44,653 nt of DNA from an uncultured Mycoplasmatota bacterium (GCA_948434005.1 CAOJEH010000005.1:87372-132024), one strand, 5' to 3'; shown: positions 1 through 8,233, numbered from the stretch's first letter. Notes: generated from the letters alone by a model not told the origin. Made by a program: numbers and translations.

Positions 1-390
1 GGACAAGATGAAAGTTATGATAAACTAATTATGGATGTGTGGACAAACGGTTCTATAAAACCAGAAGAAGCAATTGCTCTAGCATCAAGAATTTTGATAG
101 AACATTTTGAAATCTTAACAGATTTATCAGCTATTGCAGATGTTACTGGTATGATGATAGAAAAAACTGAAGATCCTACAGTAAAAGCTTTAGAAACTTC
201 TATTGAGGATTTAGATTTCTCTGTAAGAGCATATAACTGTTTAAAAAGAGCAGGTATCCATACTTTACAAGACCTTGTTAATAAGAGTGAAACAGATATG
301 ATGAAAATACGTAATCTAGGAAAGAAATCTCTTAAAGAAGTATTAGATAAAATTAGAGAAATGGGTCTAGTTTTACGTGATGACGATTAA
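1..390 (+). CDS. rpoA: RNA polymerase alpha subunit, C-terminal part (partial, 5' end outside window)
   Basis: The reading frame is open from base 1, so the gene starts upstream of the window; 129 residues are visible. The visible part covers the end of the N-terminal dimerisation domain, a short acidic linker and the alpha-CTD, the helix-hairpin-helix domain that binds UP elements and activators. The CTD signature is clear: an [15 protein letters not shown] segment followed by K-R-A-G-I and a terminal [11 protein letters not shown] helix-hairpin-helix. It lies 20 bp upstream of rplQ, the conserved order of the alpha operon in Bacteria, and probably shares its transcript. Recognition is secure. 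Confidence 0.97.
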   Translation, partial: GQDESYDKLIMDVWTNGSIKPEEAIALASRILIEHFEILTDLSAIADVTGMMIEKTEDPTVKALETSIEDLDFSVRAYNCLKRAGIHTLQDLVNKSETDMMKIRNLGKKSLKEVLDKIREMGLVLRDDD

Positions 391-410
391 TTTATAAGGA
401 GGAAATAATT

Positions 411-854
411 ATGGCATATAGAAAATTAGGACGCGATAATAAACATAGAAGAAGTATGCTTGCTACTTTAACTAAGCAATTAGTTATAAATGAAAGTATC
501 AATACAACTGAAACTAGAGCTAAAGAAGTACGCAAGTTTATGGATAAAATGATTACTTATGGTAAAAAAGGTGATTTAGTTTCACGTCGTAAGGCTTTAG
601 CTTTCTTACATAATGATAAGAAAGTTGTTGATAAAATATTCAATGTTTTAGCACCACGTTATGCTACTCGTAATGGTGGGTATACAAGAATATTTAAGTT
701 AGATGAAAGACGTGGCGATGGAGCTTTAGTAGTTATGTTAAAACTAATTGAAGATGAGACAAGTGTTAAAGAAGAAGCTCCTAAAGCTAAAAAAGAGTCT
801 AAACCTAAGACTCAGAAAAAAGAAAAAAAGGAAGAAACAAAAGAAGAAAAATAG
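411..854 (+). CDS. rplQ: 50S ribosomal protein L17 with extended charged tail
   Basis: This is the large-subunit protein L17, which lies next to the polypeptide exit tunnel. The first ~118 residues match the family throughout: M-A-Y-R-K-L-G-R-D at the start, an R-R-S-M-L-A-T-L segment, and G-G-Y-T-R-I-F-K-L near the end of the fold. After about residue 120 there is an additional Lys/Glu-rich tail of roughly 27 residues, so the protein is 147 aa rather than the usual 115-130. The tail is low complexity and probably disordered. An AAGGAGG-like ribosome binding site sits just before the ATG. It is the last gene of the rpoA transcript, since a terminator overlaps its stop codon. Confidence 0.97.
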   Translation: MAYRKLGRDNKHRRSMLATLTKQLVINESINTTETRAKEVRKFMDKMITYGKKGDLVSRRKALAFLHNDKKVVDKIFNVLAPRYATRNGGYTRIFKLDERRGDGALVVMLKLIEDETSVKEEAPKAKKESKPKTQKKEKKEETKEEK

Positions 855-875
855 ACAGATTTTTGTCTTTTTTTT
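853..875 (+). terminator. Rho-independent terminator after rplQ
   Basis: AGACA (853-857) pairs with TGTCT (864-868) across a T-rich loop, followed by an uninterrupted T run. The left arm overlaps the rplQ stop codon. Confidence 0.8.
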
Positions 876-980
876 GTTTGAAGTATAAATATCTATATAA
901 AAATAACTGTTTTTTTACACTTTTCTAAATCAATCAATTTTTATTGGAATATCATTATTTGTTTTTTTTCAAAATAAAAA

Positions 981-1008
981 AATCCCTATTTTTTTAGGGA
1001 TTTTTTTG
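981..1008. terminator. Bidirectional terminator
   Basis: AATCCCTA (981-988) and TAGGGATT (995-1002) form a perfect 8-bp stem with a T6 loop, with A runs on the left and T runs on the right. It can serve rplQ on the plus strand and the convergent minus-strand gene that ends at 1046. Confidence 0.8.
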
Positions 1009-1045
1009 AATAACAATTAGTAATTTATAGCTTTACTCATTTTCT

Positions 1046-1363
1046 TTATTTTCGGAAAGCTTTATTATTATCACATTTCTGGTTTATTACTTTGCCAAAG
1101 TTATTGAAATCAAATTCTCCAAAATGATTAGCTGGATCAATTGGTTGTGCTTTTACTCTTACTGTTTCATTATTTGTAAACCAAATATCATAACGATTAT
1201 TTATTGAAGAATTAGTTATTTGAAAAACTTCATATCCCTCTGGGATTTTAATTGCATATAAACCTCCAGTGTTTACAGCAAATAAGTGTTCATATGGTTC
1301 AAATTCTTTTTCATCTCTTGGACTTGGTTTAAATCTAATAAGTTCTTGTTCGGTTTGTCCCAT
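1046..1363 (-). CDS. Hypothetical protein, 105 aa
   Basis: I do not recognise the family. The protein is soluble, without signal peptide or membrane segments, and begins M-G-Q-T-E-Q-E-L-I-R-F-K. It contains short beta-type segments (L-Y-A-I-K-I-P, Y-D-I-W-F-T) and an aromatic E-F-D-F-N-N-F motif, suggesting a small beta-rich domain. I chose the ATG at 1363 because a GGAGA ribosome binding site (complement of 1369-1373) lies the right distance upstream; the longer frame to 1402 would place the start ahead of that site. It is convergent with rplQ and stands alone on the minus strand within the housekeeping block. A small surface or stress protein would be a guess. Confidence 0.6.
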   Translation of the reverse strand: MGQTEQELIRFKPSPRDEKEFEPYEHLFAVNTGGLYAIKIPEGYEVFQITNSSINNRYDIWFTNNETVRVKAQPIDPANHFGEFDFNNFGKVINQKCDNNKAFRK

Positions 1364-1636
1364 GGTATTCTCCTTTCTTTTCATAAATGGAGGCATCAAC
1401 ATTTTTAGGTCATTTAATATAGTTTTTCTTAAATTTTATAATTTACTATATTTATTTTTGAATAAATGTAATTAGTTCTCTGATTGTTATAGTTGTTGCC
1501 CCTCTTTTTGAAATGTAGTCATATTATACAGCAAAATAAGAAATTTTGCAAGGAATGGTTTATAAGCTTTAAAATCAGTATATGTTTATGATATACTTTT
1601 ACTAGATAAGTAATTTATGAAATGGGGCTTTTAGTT

Positions 1637-2194
1637 ATGGAAAAGTTAGAAATATTTGATAAGGTTGAAAAGATAGTATATGTTACACAACCTTCTCCAG
1701 TTGTTTTAGTATCTACTGTTAGTAGTAATGGTATAGATAATGTAGCACCTTTTGCAATGTTTATGAACTGTTCTAATAGTCCTGCTATGGTAGCAATAGC
1801 AATATCTAAAAAATCAGATACATATGAAAATATAAAAGATACAAAAGAATTTATAATTGGTATACCTAAAGAGGATATGTTAGAGAAACTGTATAAAGCA
1901 GGTGAAAAGTTTGATAAAAATATAAGCGAATTTGAAAAAGTTAACTTAACACCATATAAATCAAAACAATTAAAATGTATGAGAATTGAAGAGTGTATAG
2001 TAAATATTGATTGCATATTTGAAAACGAGATAGCTACAGGTAATCATCATATAATAGTTGGTAAGGTGATTGGTTGTGATATAGATAAAGATAAATATTC
2101 TGATGATAAAGTTTTATTAAGAGGTAATATTCCTAATATTTATCATATAACAGGAAATAAATTTATGATAGATGGCGAGTATAACGAGATATAG
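1637..2194 (+). CDS. Flavin reductase-like (FMN-binding split barrel) protein
   Basis: The 185-aa protein resembles the flavin reductase-like/split-barrel family, which bind FMN and typically reduce flavins or related substrates in the cytoplasm. Support comes from the N-terminal Q-P-S-P-V-V-L-V-S-T segment, a following N-V-A-P-F-A-M-F strand (flavin phosphate region in this family), and the spacing of the strands up to a conserved H-H-I-I-V-G-K-V near residue 135. The ATG at 1637 is preferred over 1622 because a GGGG tract lies about ten bases upstream of it, whereas 1622 has no ribosome binding site. An extended -10 (TATACT at 1592-1597) lies upstream. The substrate cannot be told from sequence. 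It is followed by a NUDIX gene 44 bp downstream. Confidence 0.75.
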   Translation: MEKLEIFDKVEKIVYVTQPSPVVLVSTVSSNGIDNVAPFAMFMNCSNSPAMVAIAISKKSDTYENIKDTKEFIIGIPKEDMLEKLYKAGEKFDKNISEFEKVNLTPYKSKQLKCMRIEECIVNIDCIFENEIATGNHHIIVGKVIGCDIDKDKYSDDKVLLRGNIPNIYHITGNKFMIDGEYNEI

Positions 2195-2238
2195 GTTTAT
2201 AATAATTAAAAAATTATGATTTGAAAGAGGCATATATT

Positions 2239-2778
2239 ATGGAATTAATTGATATTTTAGATGAGTTTGGAAATAAAATAGGGAAGACTTCTACTATAAA
2301 AGAACTTCATACATCTGGTAAATGGCATAAGATAGTAGGAATTATAATATATGATTTTAATAATAATATTTTAGTCCAGCAAAGAGCCTTAAAACAAATA
2401 TCCTCACCTGGTAAATGGGATATTGCTGCAGCAGGTCATGTAAATAGTGGCGAGACTGAGATTGATGCAATTAAACGAGAACTATTTGAAGAAATTGGCT
2501 TAGATTTAGAGGAAGATAAAGTAAAGTTTTTTATGTCCTATAAAAAGGAAGTTAATAATAAAACTGTAAATAAAAAACATCTAGAAGATATTTATATTGC
2601 ACAAATAGATTCAAATTGTATTGAAAGTTTTAATATTCAAAAAGATGAGGTTCAACAGGTAAAATGGATTTCAATAAATGAGTTAAAAGAAATGATTAAA
2701 AATAATCAACTATTATCTAGAAGTAATTTATATGAAAGATTATTTGAATTCTTAAGAGGTGATGAAAATGAAACATAA
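2239..2778 (+). CDS. NUDIX hydrolase (YfcD/IDI-like)
   Basis: This NUDIX hydrolase cleaves nucleoside diphosphates linked to another moiety. The NUDIX box is complete: G-H-V-N-S-G-E-T-E ... R-E-L-F-E-E-I-G-L, with the REUXEE metal-binding helix around residues 80-90. The N-terminal L-D-E-F-G-N-K-I-G and W-H-K-I-V-G-I-I layout is that of the YfcD and isopentenyl-diphosphate-isomerase-like branch, so the substrate could be a sugar nucleotide or an isoprenoid diphosphate; this is not decidable by eye. ATG 2239 is chosen because AAAGAGG (2224-2230) precedes it at 8 bp. Its 3' end overlaps the ASCH gene by about 11 bases, suggesting translational coupling. Confidence 0.88.
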   Translation: MELIDILDEFGNKIGKTSTIKELHTSGKWHKIVGIIIYDFNNNILVQQRALKQISSPGKWDIAAAGHVNSGETEIDAIKRELFEEIGLDLEEDKVKFFMSYKKEVNNKTVNKKHLEDIYIAQIDSNCIESFNIQKDEVQQVKWISINELKEMIKNNQLLSRSNLYERLFEFLRGDENET

Positions 2779-3109
2779 AATGAAGTTATTAGAAAAACCA
2801 TTTAATAATATGTTAAATGGAAGTAAAGAAGTTGAGTTTAGATTATATGATGATAAAAGAAAACAAATTAAAGTAGGAGATACTATTGAGTTTTCAAAAT
2901 TACCAGATTTAGTAGAAAAATTAGATGTAGAAGTTATGGATTTATATCAAGCTAAAAAATTTAGAGAACTATTATCTTCTTTAGGATATAGAGATGAGGC
3001 ATTAGATGAAAAAGTATCTGGAATGTATTCTATATATACTAAAGAGCAAGAAAAACTTTATGGTGTTATAGGTATAAAGATTAGGGTGCAAAAAAGGATT
3101 AATAAATAG
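2768..3109 (+). CDS. ASCH/PUA-like domain protein
   Basis: The 113-aa protein has the ASCH-type pattern: an N-terminal K-M-K-L-L-E-K-P-F-N-N-M-L-N-G-S-K-E-V-E segment, then Y-D-D-K-R-K-Q-I-K-V-G-D-T-I-E-F, and a C-terminal G-V-I-G-I-K-I strand. The G-S-K-x-V-E-x-R-L motif is the usual ligand-pocket region. ASCH domains are small beta-barrels related to PUA that bind RNA or hydrolyse modified nucleosides (as in YqfB). ATG 2768 is preferred over 2759/2762 because AAGAGG at 2754-2759 is then 8 bp upstream. It overlaps the preceding NUDIX gene, so the two probably act in one nucleotide- or RNA-related process. The specific role is unknown. Confidence 0.75.
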   Translation: MKHKMKLLEKPFNNMLNGSKEVEFRLYDDKRKQIKVGDTIEFSKLPDLVEKLDVEVMDLYQAKKFRELLSSLGYRDEALDEKVSGMYSIYTKEQEKLYGVIGIKIRVQKRINK

Positions 3110-3144
3110 TTTTATATACACAAACTATTAATTTCATCTTTTAA

Positions 3145-3173
3145 TTTCAAAATAGTAAATATTTTGCTATAAT
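3145..3173 (+). promoter_or_regulatory. Promoter for SDR gene (extended -10)
   Basis: TATAAT at 3168-3173 preceded by TGC forms an extended -10. A weak -35 (TTTCAA, 3145-3150) is 17 bp upstream, and the SDR ATG follows at 3197. Confidence 0.6.
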
Positions 3174-3196
3174 ATAAATAGTTATGAGGTGATAAT

Positions 3197-3955
3197 ATGA
3201 AGGCTTTAATAACTGGTGCATCTAGTGGTATAGGTTTTGAAATAGCTAAGTATTTAGCTTCTAAGAAATTTGAATTAATTTTAGTTTCTAGAAATAGAGA
3301 AAGATTAGAATTAATACAACAAAAACTTCCAACTAAGACAACAATTATTGTTATGGATTTAAGTAATGAGCAAAAAGTAAAAGAATTATGTGTAGTAATT
3401 AAGAATCAAGGTGTTGATATGCTTATAAATAATGCCGGATTTGGAAATTTTGGAGAATTTTTTGAAACTGATTTATCTAATGACTTAGATATGATTAATA
3501 CTAATATAAAAGCAGTTCATATTCTAACTAAATATGCTTTAAAAAATATGATAAAAGAAGATTCTGGCTATATTTTAAATGTAGCATCTTCAGCAGCTTT
3601 TGTTCCAGGCGGACCTTTGATGAGTACTTATTATGCTACTAAGTCATATGTATATAAATTAACTGAAGCTATTAATTATGAGTTAAAGAAAAAAAAGAGT
3701 AATGTAGTTGTCTCAGTTTTATGTCCAGGCCCTGTAGAAACTAATTTTAATAATGTTGCAGGAGTAAGCTTTTCTACTAAACCTTTAAGTGCTAGTTTTG
3801 TAGCAAAATATGCAATAGATATGATGATGGATAAAGAAAAAATGTTAATCATACCAGGTGGGAAGATGAAATTAGCAAAATTCTTTAGTAGATTTTTATC
3901 AGATAGGATGTTACACAGAATAACTTATAGAATCCAAAAGAAAAAGGCTAACTAA
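3197..3955 (+). CDS. Short-chain dehydrogenase/reductase (SDR)
   Basis: This is a classical SDR of 252 aa, an NAD(P)H-dependent cytoplasmic oxidoreductase. The cofactor motif G-A-S-S-G-I-G lies at residues 7-13, N-N-A-G near residue 79, a Ser around residue 132 (V-A-S-S-A-A) and the catalytic Y-Y-A-T-K-S-Y pair near residue 146. The P-G-P-V-E-T motif follows. Basic residues after the second strand (S-R-N-R-E-R) favour NADPH. The C-terminus is Lys/Arg-rich, as in YqjQ/DltE-type members that act on lipids or long-chain substrates. GAGGTGA precedes the ATG. It has its own promoter and a terminator overlapping its stop, so it is monocistronic. Confidence 0.9.
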   Translation: MKALITGASSGIGFEIAKYLASKKFELILVSRNRERLELIQQKLPTKTTIIVMDLSNEQKVKELCVVIKNQGVDMLINNAGFGNFGEFFETDLSNDLDMINTNIKAVHILTKYALKNMIKEDSGYILNVASSAAFVPGGPLMSTYYATKSYVYKLTEAINYELKKKKSNVVVSVLCPGPVETNFNNVAGVSFSTKPLSASFVAKYAIDMMMDKEKMLIIPGGKMKLAKFFSRFLSDRMLHRITYRIQKKKAN

Positions 3956-3970
3956 TTATAGTTAGTTTTT
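3948..3970 (+). terminator. Terminator after SDR gene
   Basis: CTAACTA (3948-3954) pairs with TAGTTAG (3959-3965) across ATTA, followed by T5. The left arm overlaps the stop codon. Confidence 0.75.
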
Positions 3971-3989
3971 ATTAACAGGTGGTGGTTAT

Positions 3990-4769
3990 ATGTCAAAGTT
4001 ATGTATTAAGAATTTATCTTATGAATCAATATTAAAAGATATTAATATAGAATTTAAAGAAAATAGTATTAATTATATATCAGGTTCTAATAAATGTGGT
4101 AAAACTACACTTATTAAGATTTTATGTGGTCAAATTGATATAAAAGAATCAGTTTATTATGACAATAAAGATATTTATAACTTTAGCTCTTATGAATTAT
4201 CAACTGTTTTTGGTAGAGTATCTAACAGTATGAATAATACCTTTTTAACAATAGATCAGGAATTATTATATAAACTAGATAAATTAGGAATAGATAGAAA
4301 AGAAAAAAAGAAAAGATATAATGAAGTAGTTAAATTATTTAATTTTTCTGATATTTTATATTCAAATATCAATGAATTATCTATTATTAATAAGATAGAA
4401 CTTTCTATAGCCATTTCATTATTATCAAAACCAGAAGTTATATTCTTAGATGATATCTTTGCAGAAGTAGATTATCATATAGCAAAGAAAATATTAACTA
4501 AACTAAAAAGTATTAATAATTTAACTATTATACTTACATCAAATAATTTAGAATTATCTACTTTGTCAGATAAACTTATAATTTTAAATAATGGTGAAGT
4601 TGTTTTAGAAGGGGATACACCTTTAGTATTAAAAGAAGATAGTCTTTTGAATAAAGTTGGTTTAGAAGTTCCTTTTATGATTGATTTATCTATTAAACTA
4701 AAATATTATGGCTTATTAGATGATATAGAACTAGATATGAATAGGATGGTAGATAAACTATGGAAATAA
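3990..4769 (+). CDS. Degenerate energy-coupling-factor-type ABC ATPase (EcfA1 position)
   Basis: This 259-aa ABC ATPase sits exactly where ecfA1 lies in Bacillota, between rplQ and truA. The Walker A motif is intact (G-S-N-K-C-G-K-T-T, residues 32-40). Other motifs are eroded: the Q-loop region has no Gln, the LSGGQ signature reads L-S-I-I-N (130-134), the Walker B motif ends in D-D instead of D-E (150-155), and the switch His is replaced by Ser-Asn around T-S-N-N. Canonical EcfA proteins energise vitamin and metal uptake together with EcfT. Here there is no ecfT, and the partner gene is worse preserved. It could bind ATP without efficient hydrolysis. GGTGG precedes the ATG; it overlaps the next gene by 10 bp. 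Confidence 0.8.
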   Translation: MSKLCIKNLSYESILKDINIEFKENSINYISGSNKCGKTTLIKILCGQIDIKESVYYDNKDIYNFSSYELSTVFGRVSNSMNNTFLTIDQELLYKLDKLGIDRKEKKKRYNEVVKLFNFSDILYSNINELSIINKIELSIAISLLSKPEVIFLDDIFAEVDYHIAKKILTKLKSINNLTIILTSNNLELSTLSDKLIILNNGEVVLEGDTPLVLKEDSLLNKVGLEVPFMIDLSIKLKYYGLLDDIELDMNRMVDKLWK

Positions 4770-5518
4770 AAATAAATAAGACTTTAGTAGATTCTACTTG
4801 TATTAATGGTATTATTGGAGATTATAATACATTTGTTAATGATTTAAAAAGAATAGATTTTGATAACAATAATATTATTATAGATAAAAAGAAATTAACT
4901 AAAGAAGAAAAAAGAAATCTACATAAAAAGATAGCTATAGTAGAAAAAAATATAAGTGATAATTATAAAATATTAACTGTTTATGATTTTATGAAACTAT
5001 ATGTATTAGAAAATTACTTAATATTAAAAGATTATAAAAAGAAAATAAAAGATTCTTTAAAAATAGTTGGTCTTACTAATTATCACGAAAGACTAGTTAA
5101 TACGTTATCATCATCAGAAATTAAACTATTATTATTAGCGACAACCATGCTATCTAATCCAGATATAATAGTTATAGATGATTTATTTACTTATTTTGAT
5201 ATAAAATGGGAAAAGAAAGTACTAAGTTTATTAAATCAATTAGTTGATAAATATAAAAAAGTAATTATAATATGTACTAATGATTCGGAGTTTGTTTATA
5301 AGTATACAAAAAATTTAATATGTTTTTCTAATGATAAAATACTTATTCAAGGTAATACTGATTATTTATTTGAAGAAAATACATCTTTACTTATGAATAA
5401 TAAAATAGGTATACCTAAAACTATTTTATTTACTAATTTGGTATTAAAGAAAGATATAAAATTAAATTATAGTAAAGATATTAGGGATTTAATAAAGGAT
5501 ATATATAAGAAGGTATAG
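4760..5518 (+). CDS. Pseudo-ABC ATPase lacking Walker A (EcfA2 position)
   Basis: This is the 252-aa partner of the preceding gene, located where ecfA2 normally lies. The segment corresponding to Walker A reads G-I-I-G-D-Y-N-T-F, so the Gly-Lys-Ser/Thr that binds nucleotide phosphate is absent. A shortened signature (T-L-S-S-S-E), a Walker B-like strand (I-I-V-I-D-D) and the D-K-I-L-I-Q-G-N-T near the C-terminus retain the ABC fold. The switch His is replaced (I-I-C-T-N-D). The frame is intact over the full family length, so the protein is kept by selection rather than decaying at random. It overlaps the upstream gene and ends 8 bp before truA, where ecfT would be expected. The function is unknown. 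Confidence 0.75.
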   Translation: MEIKINKTLVDSTCINGIIGDYNTFVNDLKRIDFDNNNIIIDKKKLTKEEKRNLHKKIAIVEKNISDNYKILTVYDFMKLYVLENYLILKDYKKKIKDSLKIVGLTNYHERLVNTLSSSEIKLLLLATTMLSNPDIIVIDDLFTYFDIKWEKKVLSLLNQLVDKYKKVIIICTNDSEFVYKYTKNLICFSNDKILIQGNTDYLFEENTSLLMNNKIGIPKTILFTNLVLKKDIKLNYSKDIRDLIKDIYKKV

Positions 5519-5526
5519 GTGATTTA

Positions 5527-6270
5527 ATGAGGTATTTAATTAAGTTTTCTTATGATGGTACTAATTTTTGTGGTTATCAAACTCAACCTAATTTAAGGAC
5601 TATTCAAACTGAACTTGAAAATGCAATAGAAGTTGTTAATAATAATATAAGAAAAGTAGTTCAATCATCTGGCAGAACTGATAAAGGAGTTCATGCATTA
5701 TGTCAGTATGCACATGTTGACCTAGATATAGATATTACACCTCAAAAATTAAAACGAGCAATAAACAGTAATCTAGCAGATGATATTCATGTTATTGATA
5801 CAAAGATTGTTCCTGATAATTTTCATGCTAGATATAGTACTAAAAAGAAGGAATATAAATATTACATAAACTTAGGAGAATATAATCCAATAGAGAGAAA
5901 TTATGTATTTCAATATAATTATAAGTTAGATATTGAAGCAATGAGAGAGGCTATAAAAGTATTTATTGGTGAACATGATTTTAGAGCATTTGTTACAGAG
6001 AATAGTGATAAGCCAAATTGTGTTAGAACAATTGATATAGCAGAACTAGAACAAGTTAATGATAAAGTAGTTTTTACTTTTAAAGGTAATGGTTTTTTAA
6101 GATATCAAGTTAGAAATATGGTAGGAATACTAATAAAAGTAGGCGAAGGTAAGATAAATAAAAATGATTTAGAAGAAATACTTGAGAGTCGGGATAGAAG
6201 TAAATGTGGTGTTACTGCACCTAGCTGTGGATTATATCTAGTTAATGTTTTATATGATGATTTAGATTAG
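5527..6270 (+). CDS. truA: tRNA pseudouridine(38-40) synthase
   Basis: TruA converts uridines 38-40 of tRNA anticodon stems to pseudouridine. The 247-aa protein contains the catalytic motif S-S-G-R-T-D-K-G-V-H-A with the essential Asp near residue 53, the N-terminal Y-D-G-T-N-F-C-G-Y-Q strand, and the G-N-G-F-L-R-Y-Q-V-R-N-M-V-G helix typical of the family near residue 195. Length matches the family. An AGGTGA ribosome binding site precedes the ATG. It follows the two ECF-like ATPases directly, as in other Bacillota except for the absent ecfT. Confidence 0.96.
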   Translation: MRYLIKFSYDGTNFCGYQTQPNLRTIQTELENAIEVVNNNIRKVVQSSGRTDKGVHALCQYAHVDLDIDITPQKLKRAINSNLADDIHVIDTKIVPDNFHARYSTKKKEYKYYINLGEYNPIERNYVFQYNYKLDIEAMREAIKVFIGEHDFRAFVTENSDKPNCVRTIDIAELEQVNDKVVFTFKGNGFLRYQVRNMVGILIKVGEGKINKNDLEEILESRDRSKCGVTAPSCGLYLVNVLYDDLD

Positions 6271-6284
6271 ATTATTATAATTTC

Positions 6285-6313
6285 TTGAAAAATAAGCAGT
6301 TATATGGTATAAT
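6285..6313 (+). promoter_or_regulatory. Promoter of kinase-like gene
   Basis: TTGAAA (6285-6290), a 17-bp spacer and TATAAT (6308-6313) preceded by TGG give a near-consensus extended promoter just upstream of the start at 6337. Confidence 0.8.
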
Positions 6314-6336
6314 ATATCACTAATTAGGGTGGTATT

Positions 6337-7049
6337 ATGATGTTATACATTAATGATGAAATGGTTATAATATTTCCAAGGTTTCTCAAAAAAATTGATT
6401 CTGGACAGCAAGGAACAGTATATGAATATAAAGGTAAAGCGTTGAAAATACCATATAAGCATTCTTTTATTTCTATGGATTATGATATAAGTATTAGGGA
6501 TTGTGAGTATTTAAAAAAAATGAATACAAAGAGGATATTACTTCCAGAAGATGCCCTTACAAATAGAAGAGGAGATTATTTACGTGCTTATACTTTAGAA
6601 CTTATTACTAAAAATGATCATGATGAGTTATTTAATATTTCTAAAGATAAGTTTTTAGAAGAGTTATATGCAATAAGAGATGAGCTCAAACTATTATCAG
6701 AAAACAATGTTATGGTTCATGATTTAATAATGGAGAATTTCATGTACGATGGCATGTTTAGATTTGTGGATTGTGGTAGAATGATATTAAATATAATAAC
6801 TTAGAAAATATGGATGAAGATGTTATAAAAGGTATCGAAAGAGATAATAATAATGAATTTGAAGATTTTGTTATTAATAGTTTATTTTTTAAAAACAAGA
6901 CTGTACTTTCAAGTGATTTTACAAAAGTTGCAGATGAAATTAAAGCTGTTGGTAGTGGTTTTGTAGGAGACTATGTAGAGAAAACTATGCCTAAAAATGC
7001 TACTCTTAATGAGTATGTAAAGAAAAAATTTATTAGTAAAGTTGCATAA
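6337..7049 (+). pseudogene. Protein-kinase-like gene interrupted by a frameshift
   Basis: The first 155 codons encode a compact kinase-like fold: a glycine-loop-like S-G-Q-Q-G-T-V-Y near residue 22, a Lys in A-L-K-I-P, a catalytic-loop-like V-H-D-L-I-M-E-N-F near residue 127, and a metal-binding-like F-V-D-C-G-R-M. The frame ends at 6804. The sequence just downstream continues in frame 3, reading N-N-L-E-N-M-D-E-D-V and then a 79-codon open frame to 7049. Switching frames near 6781-6790 joins the two into one protein of about 235 aa with no loss. So it is either a recent frameshift or an assembly error. The gene is cytoplasmic and has a strong promoter. Substrate unknown. Confidence 0.7.
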
Positions 7050-7127
7050 TATATTTGATAAAATAGCTAATATTTTGTAAATAGTTGAATATTATTAATA
7101 GAAATGTAAAAATAGTGGGTAAAAGTA

Positions 7128-7156
7128 TTGATTTTTTGGTATTTTTTTAGTACAAT
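7128..7156 (+). promoter_or_regulatory. Promoter of rplM-rpsI
   Basis: TTGATT (7128-7133), a 17-bp spacer and TACAAT (7151-7156). The predicted start of transcription is near 7163, leaving a ~70-nt leader before rplM. Confidence 0.8.
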
Positions 7157-7162
7157 TATAAG

Positions 7163-7215
7163 CGGTACATTCAAATATCCCCACTAAAATTAAGTCCTGG
7201 GAAAACTTAATTTAA
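7163..7215 (+). promoter_or_regulatory. Probable L13 ribosomal-protein leader
   Basis: The rplM leader contains a perfect 9-bp stem, AAATTAAGT pairing with ACTTAATTT, closing a C-C-T-G-G-G loop, preceded by a GCGGTAC / CCCCAC region. Bacillota rplM genes are known to carry an autoregulatory L13-binding leader. Position and a structured, relatively GC-rich element in an AT-rich background fit this, but I have not matched it to the covariance model. Confidence 0.5.
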
Positions 7216-7233
7216 GTAAAAGGAGAGAAAAAA

Positions 7234-7665
7234 ATGAAAAGTTTTATGCAAAAGAAAGAAACTGTAGAGCGTAAATGGTATGTTATTGATGCTGCTAATA
7301 AACCTCTAGGTAGAGTTGCAACTTTAGCTGCTACTTACTTACGTGGTAAAAACAAACCTACATACACACCACATATTGACTGTGGAGATAATATTATAAT
7401 TATCAATGCAGAAAAAGTTCTTTTAACAGGAAATAAGGAAGAGAAAAAGATTTATTATAATCACTCTATGTATCAAGGTGGATTAAGAGAAAGAACTGCA
7501 AAAGTAATGAGAGAAAGGTATCCTGAAGAAATGATGGAAAGAGCTGTTAAAGGAATGCTTCCTCATAACAGACTTGGTCGTCAAATGTATAGAAAGTTAT
7601 TTGTATACAAAGGATCTGAACATAAGCACGAAGCTCAAAAGCCAGAAGTGCTTGAGGTTAAGTAG
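7234..7665 (+). CDS. rplM: 50S ribosomal protein L13
   Basis: L13 is an early-assembling large-subunit protein. The 143-aa product shows family hallmarks: K-W-Y-V-I-D-A near residue 14, L-G-R-V-A-T-L-A-A near residue 26, L-L-T-G-N-K, and the [12 protein letters not shown] segment near residue 108. AAAGGAGAG precedes the ATG. It is followed by rpsI after 11 bp, the universal rplM-rpsI order, and probably autoregulated through its leader. Confidence 0.97.
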   Translation: MKSFMQKKETVERKWYVIDAANKPLGRVATLAATYLRGKNKPTYTPHIDCGDNIIIINAEKVLLTGNKEEKKIYYNHSMYQGGLRERTAKVMRERYPEEMMERAVKGMLPHNRLGRQMYRKLFVYKGSEHKHEAQKPEVLEVK

Positions 7666-7676
7666 GAGGGTAAGTT

Positions 7677-8102
7677 ATGGCAAAAGAAAATAAGAATGTT
7701 TATACTGGTACAGGACGTAGAAAGACTAGTGTAGCTCGTGTTTCATTAACTTCAGGTAAAGGTAAAATTACTGTTAATGGTCATGATGTAGACAAATATT
7801 TCACTGATAAAATATTAGTGTTAGATTTATGTCAACCTTTAGATGTAACTAATACAAGAGATATGTTTGATATTGAAGTTACAGTAAAAGGAGGAGGAGC
7901 ATCTGGTCAGGCTGGAGCTATCCGTTTAGGTATTGCAAGAGCACTACTTGATTATGATAAGACTACACCTGCTGATAGTGAAAATAGTTTCCGTAAAATA
8001 CTAAAGGTAAATGGTTTTATTACTAGAGATGCTCGTAAGAAAGAACGTAAAAAACCTGGATTAAAGAAAGCACGTCGTGCTCCACAATTTAGCAAGCGTT
8101 AA
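7677..8102 (+). CDS. rpsI: 30S ribosomal protein S9
   Basis: S9 is a small-subunit head protein whose C-terminal tail reaches the P-site tRNA. The [11 protein letters not shown] start, the [19 protein letters not shown] segment and the C-terminal R-A-P-Q-F-S-K-R are all present. At 141 aa it is slightly longer than usual owing to an N-terminal M-A-K-E-N-K-N extension. GGAGGG ribosome binding site precedes the ATG. Cotranscribed with rplM. Confidence 0.97.
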   Translation: MAKENKNVYTGTGRRKTSVARVSLTSGKGKITVNGHDVDKYFTDKILVLDLCQPLDVTNTRDMFDIEVTVKGGGASGQAGAIRLGIARALLDYDKTTPADSENSFRKILKVNGFITRDARKKERKKPGLKKARRAPQFSKR

Positions 8103-8123
8103 TATTTACAAGTTTCAATATTT

Positions 8124-8148
8124 AAAGGTTCGTATTTGCGAACTTTTT
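8124..8148 (+). terminator. Terminator after rpsI
   Basis: GTTCG and CGAAC form a stem extended by wobble and A-T pairs, loop TATTTG, followed by T6. Confidence 0.75.
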
Positions 8149-8233
8149 TATTATCTTAATTTATATAGTACTTAGGTTATAAATTCTAATAAAAATTAAT
8201 TAATAATAACAGCTTTTTGAAAAATTATAAAAA

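Noticed and set aside
1615-2016. Minus-strand open frame opposite the flavin reductase-like gene
   Set aside because: It lies fully inside a recognisable plus-strand gene, has no ribosome binding site and a composition typical of an antisense shadow.
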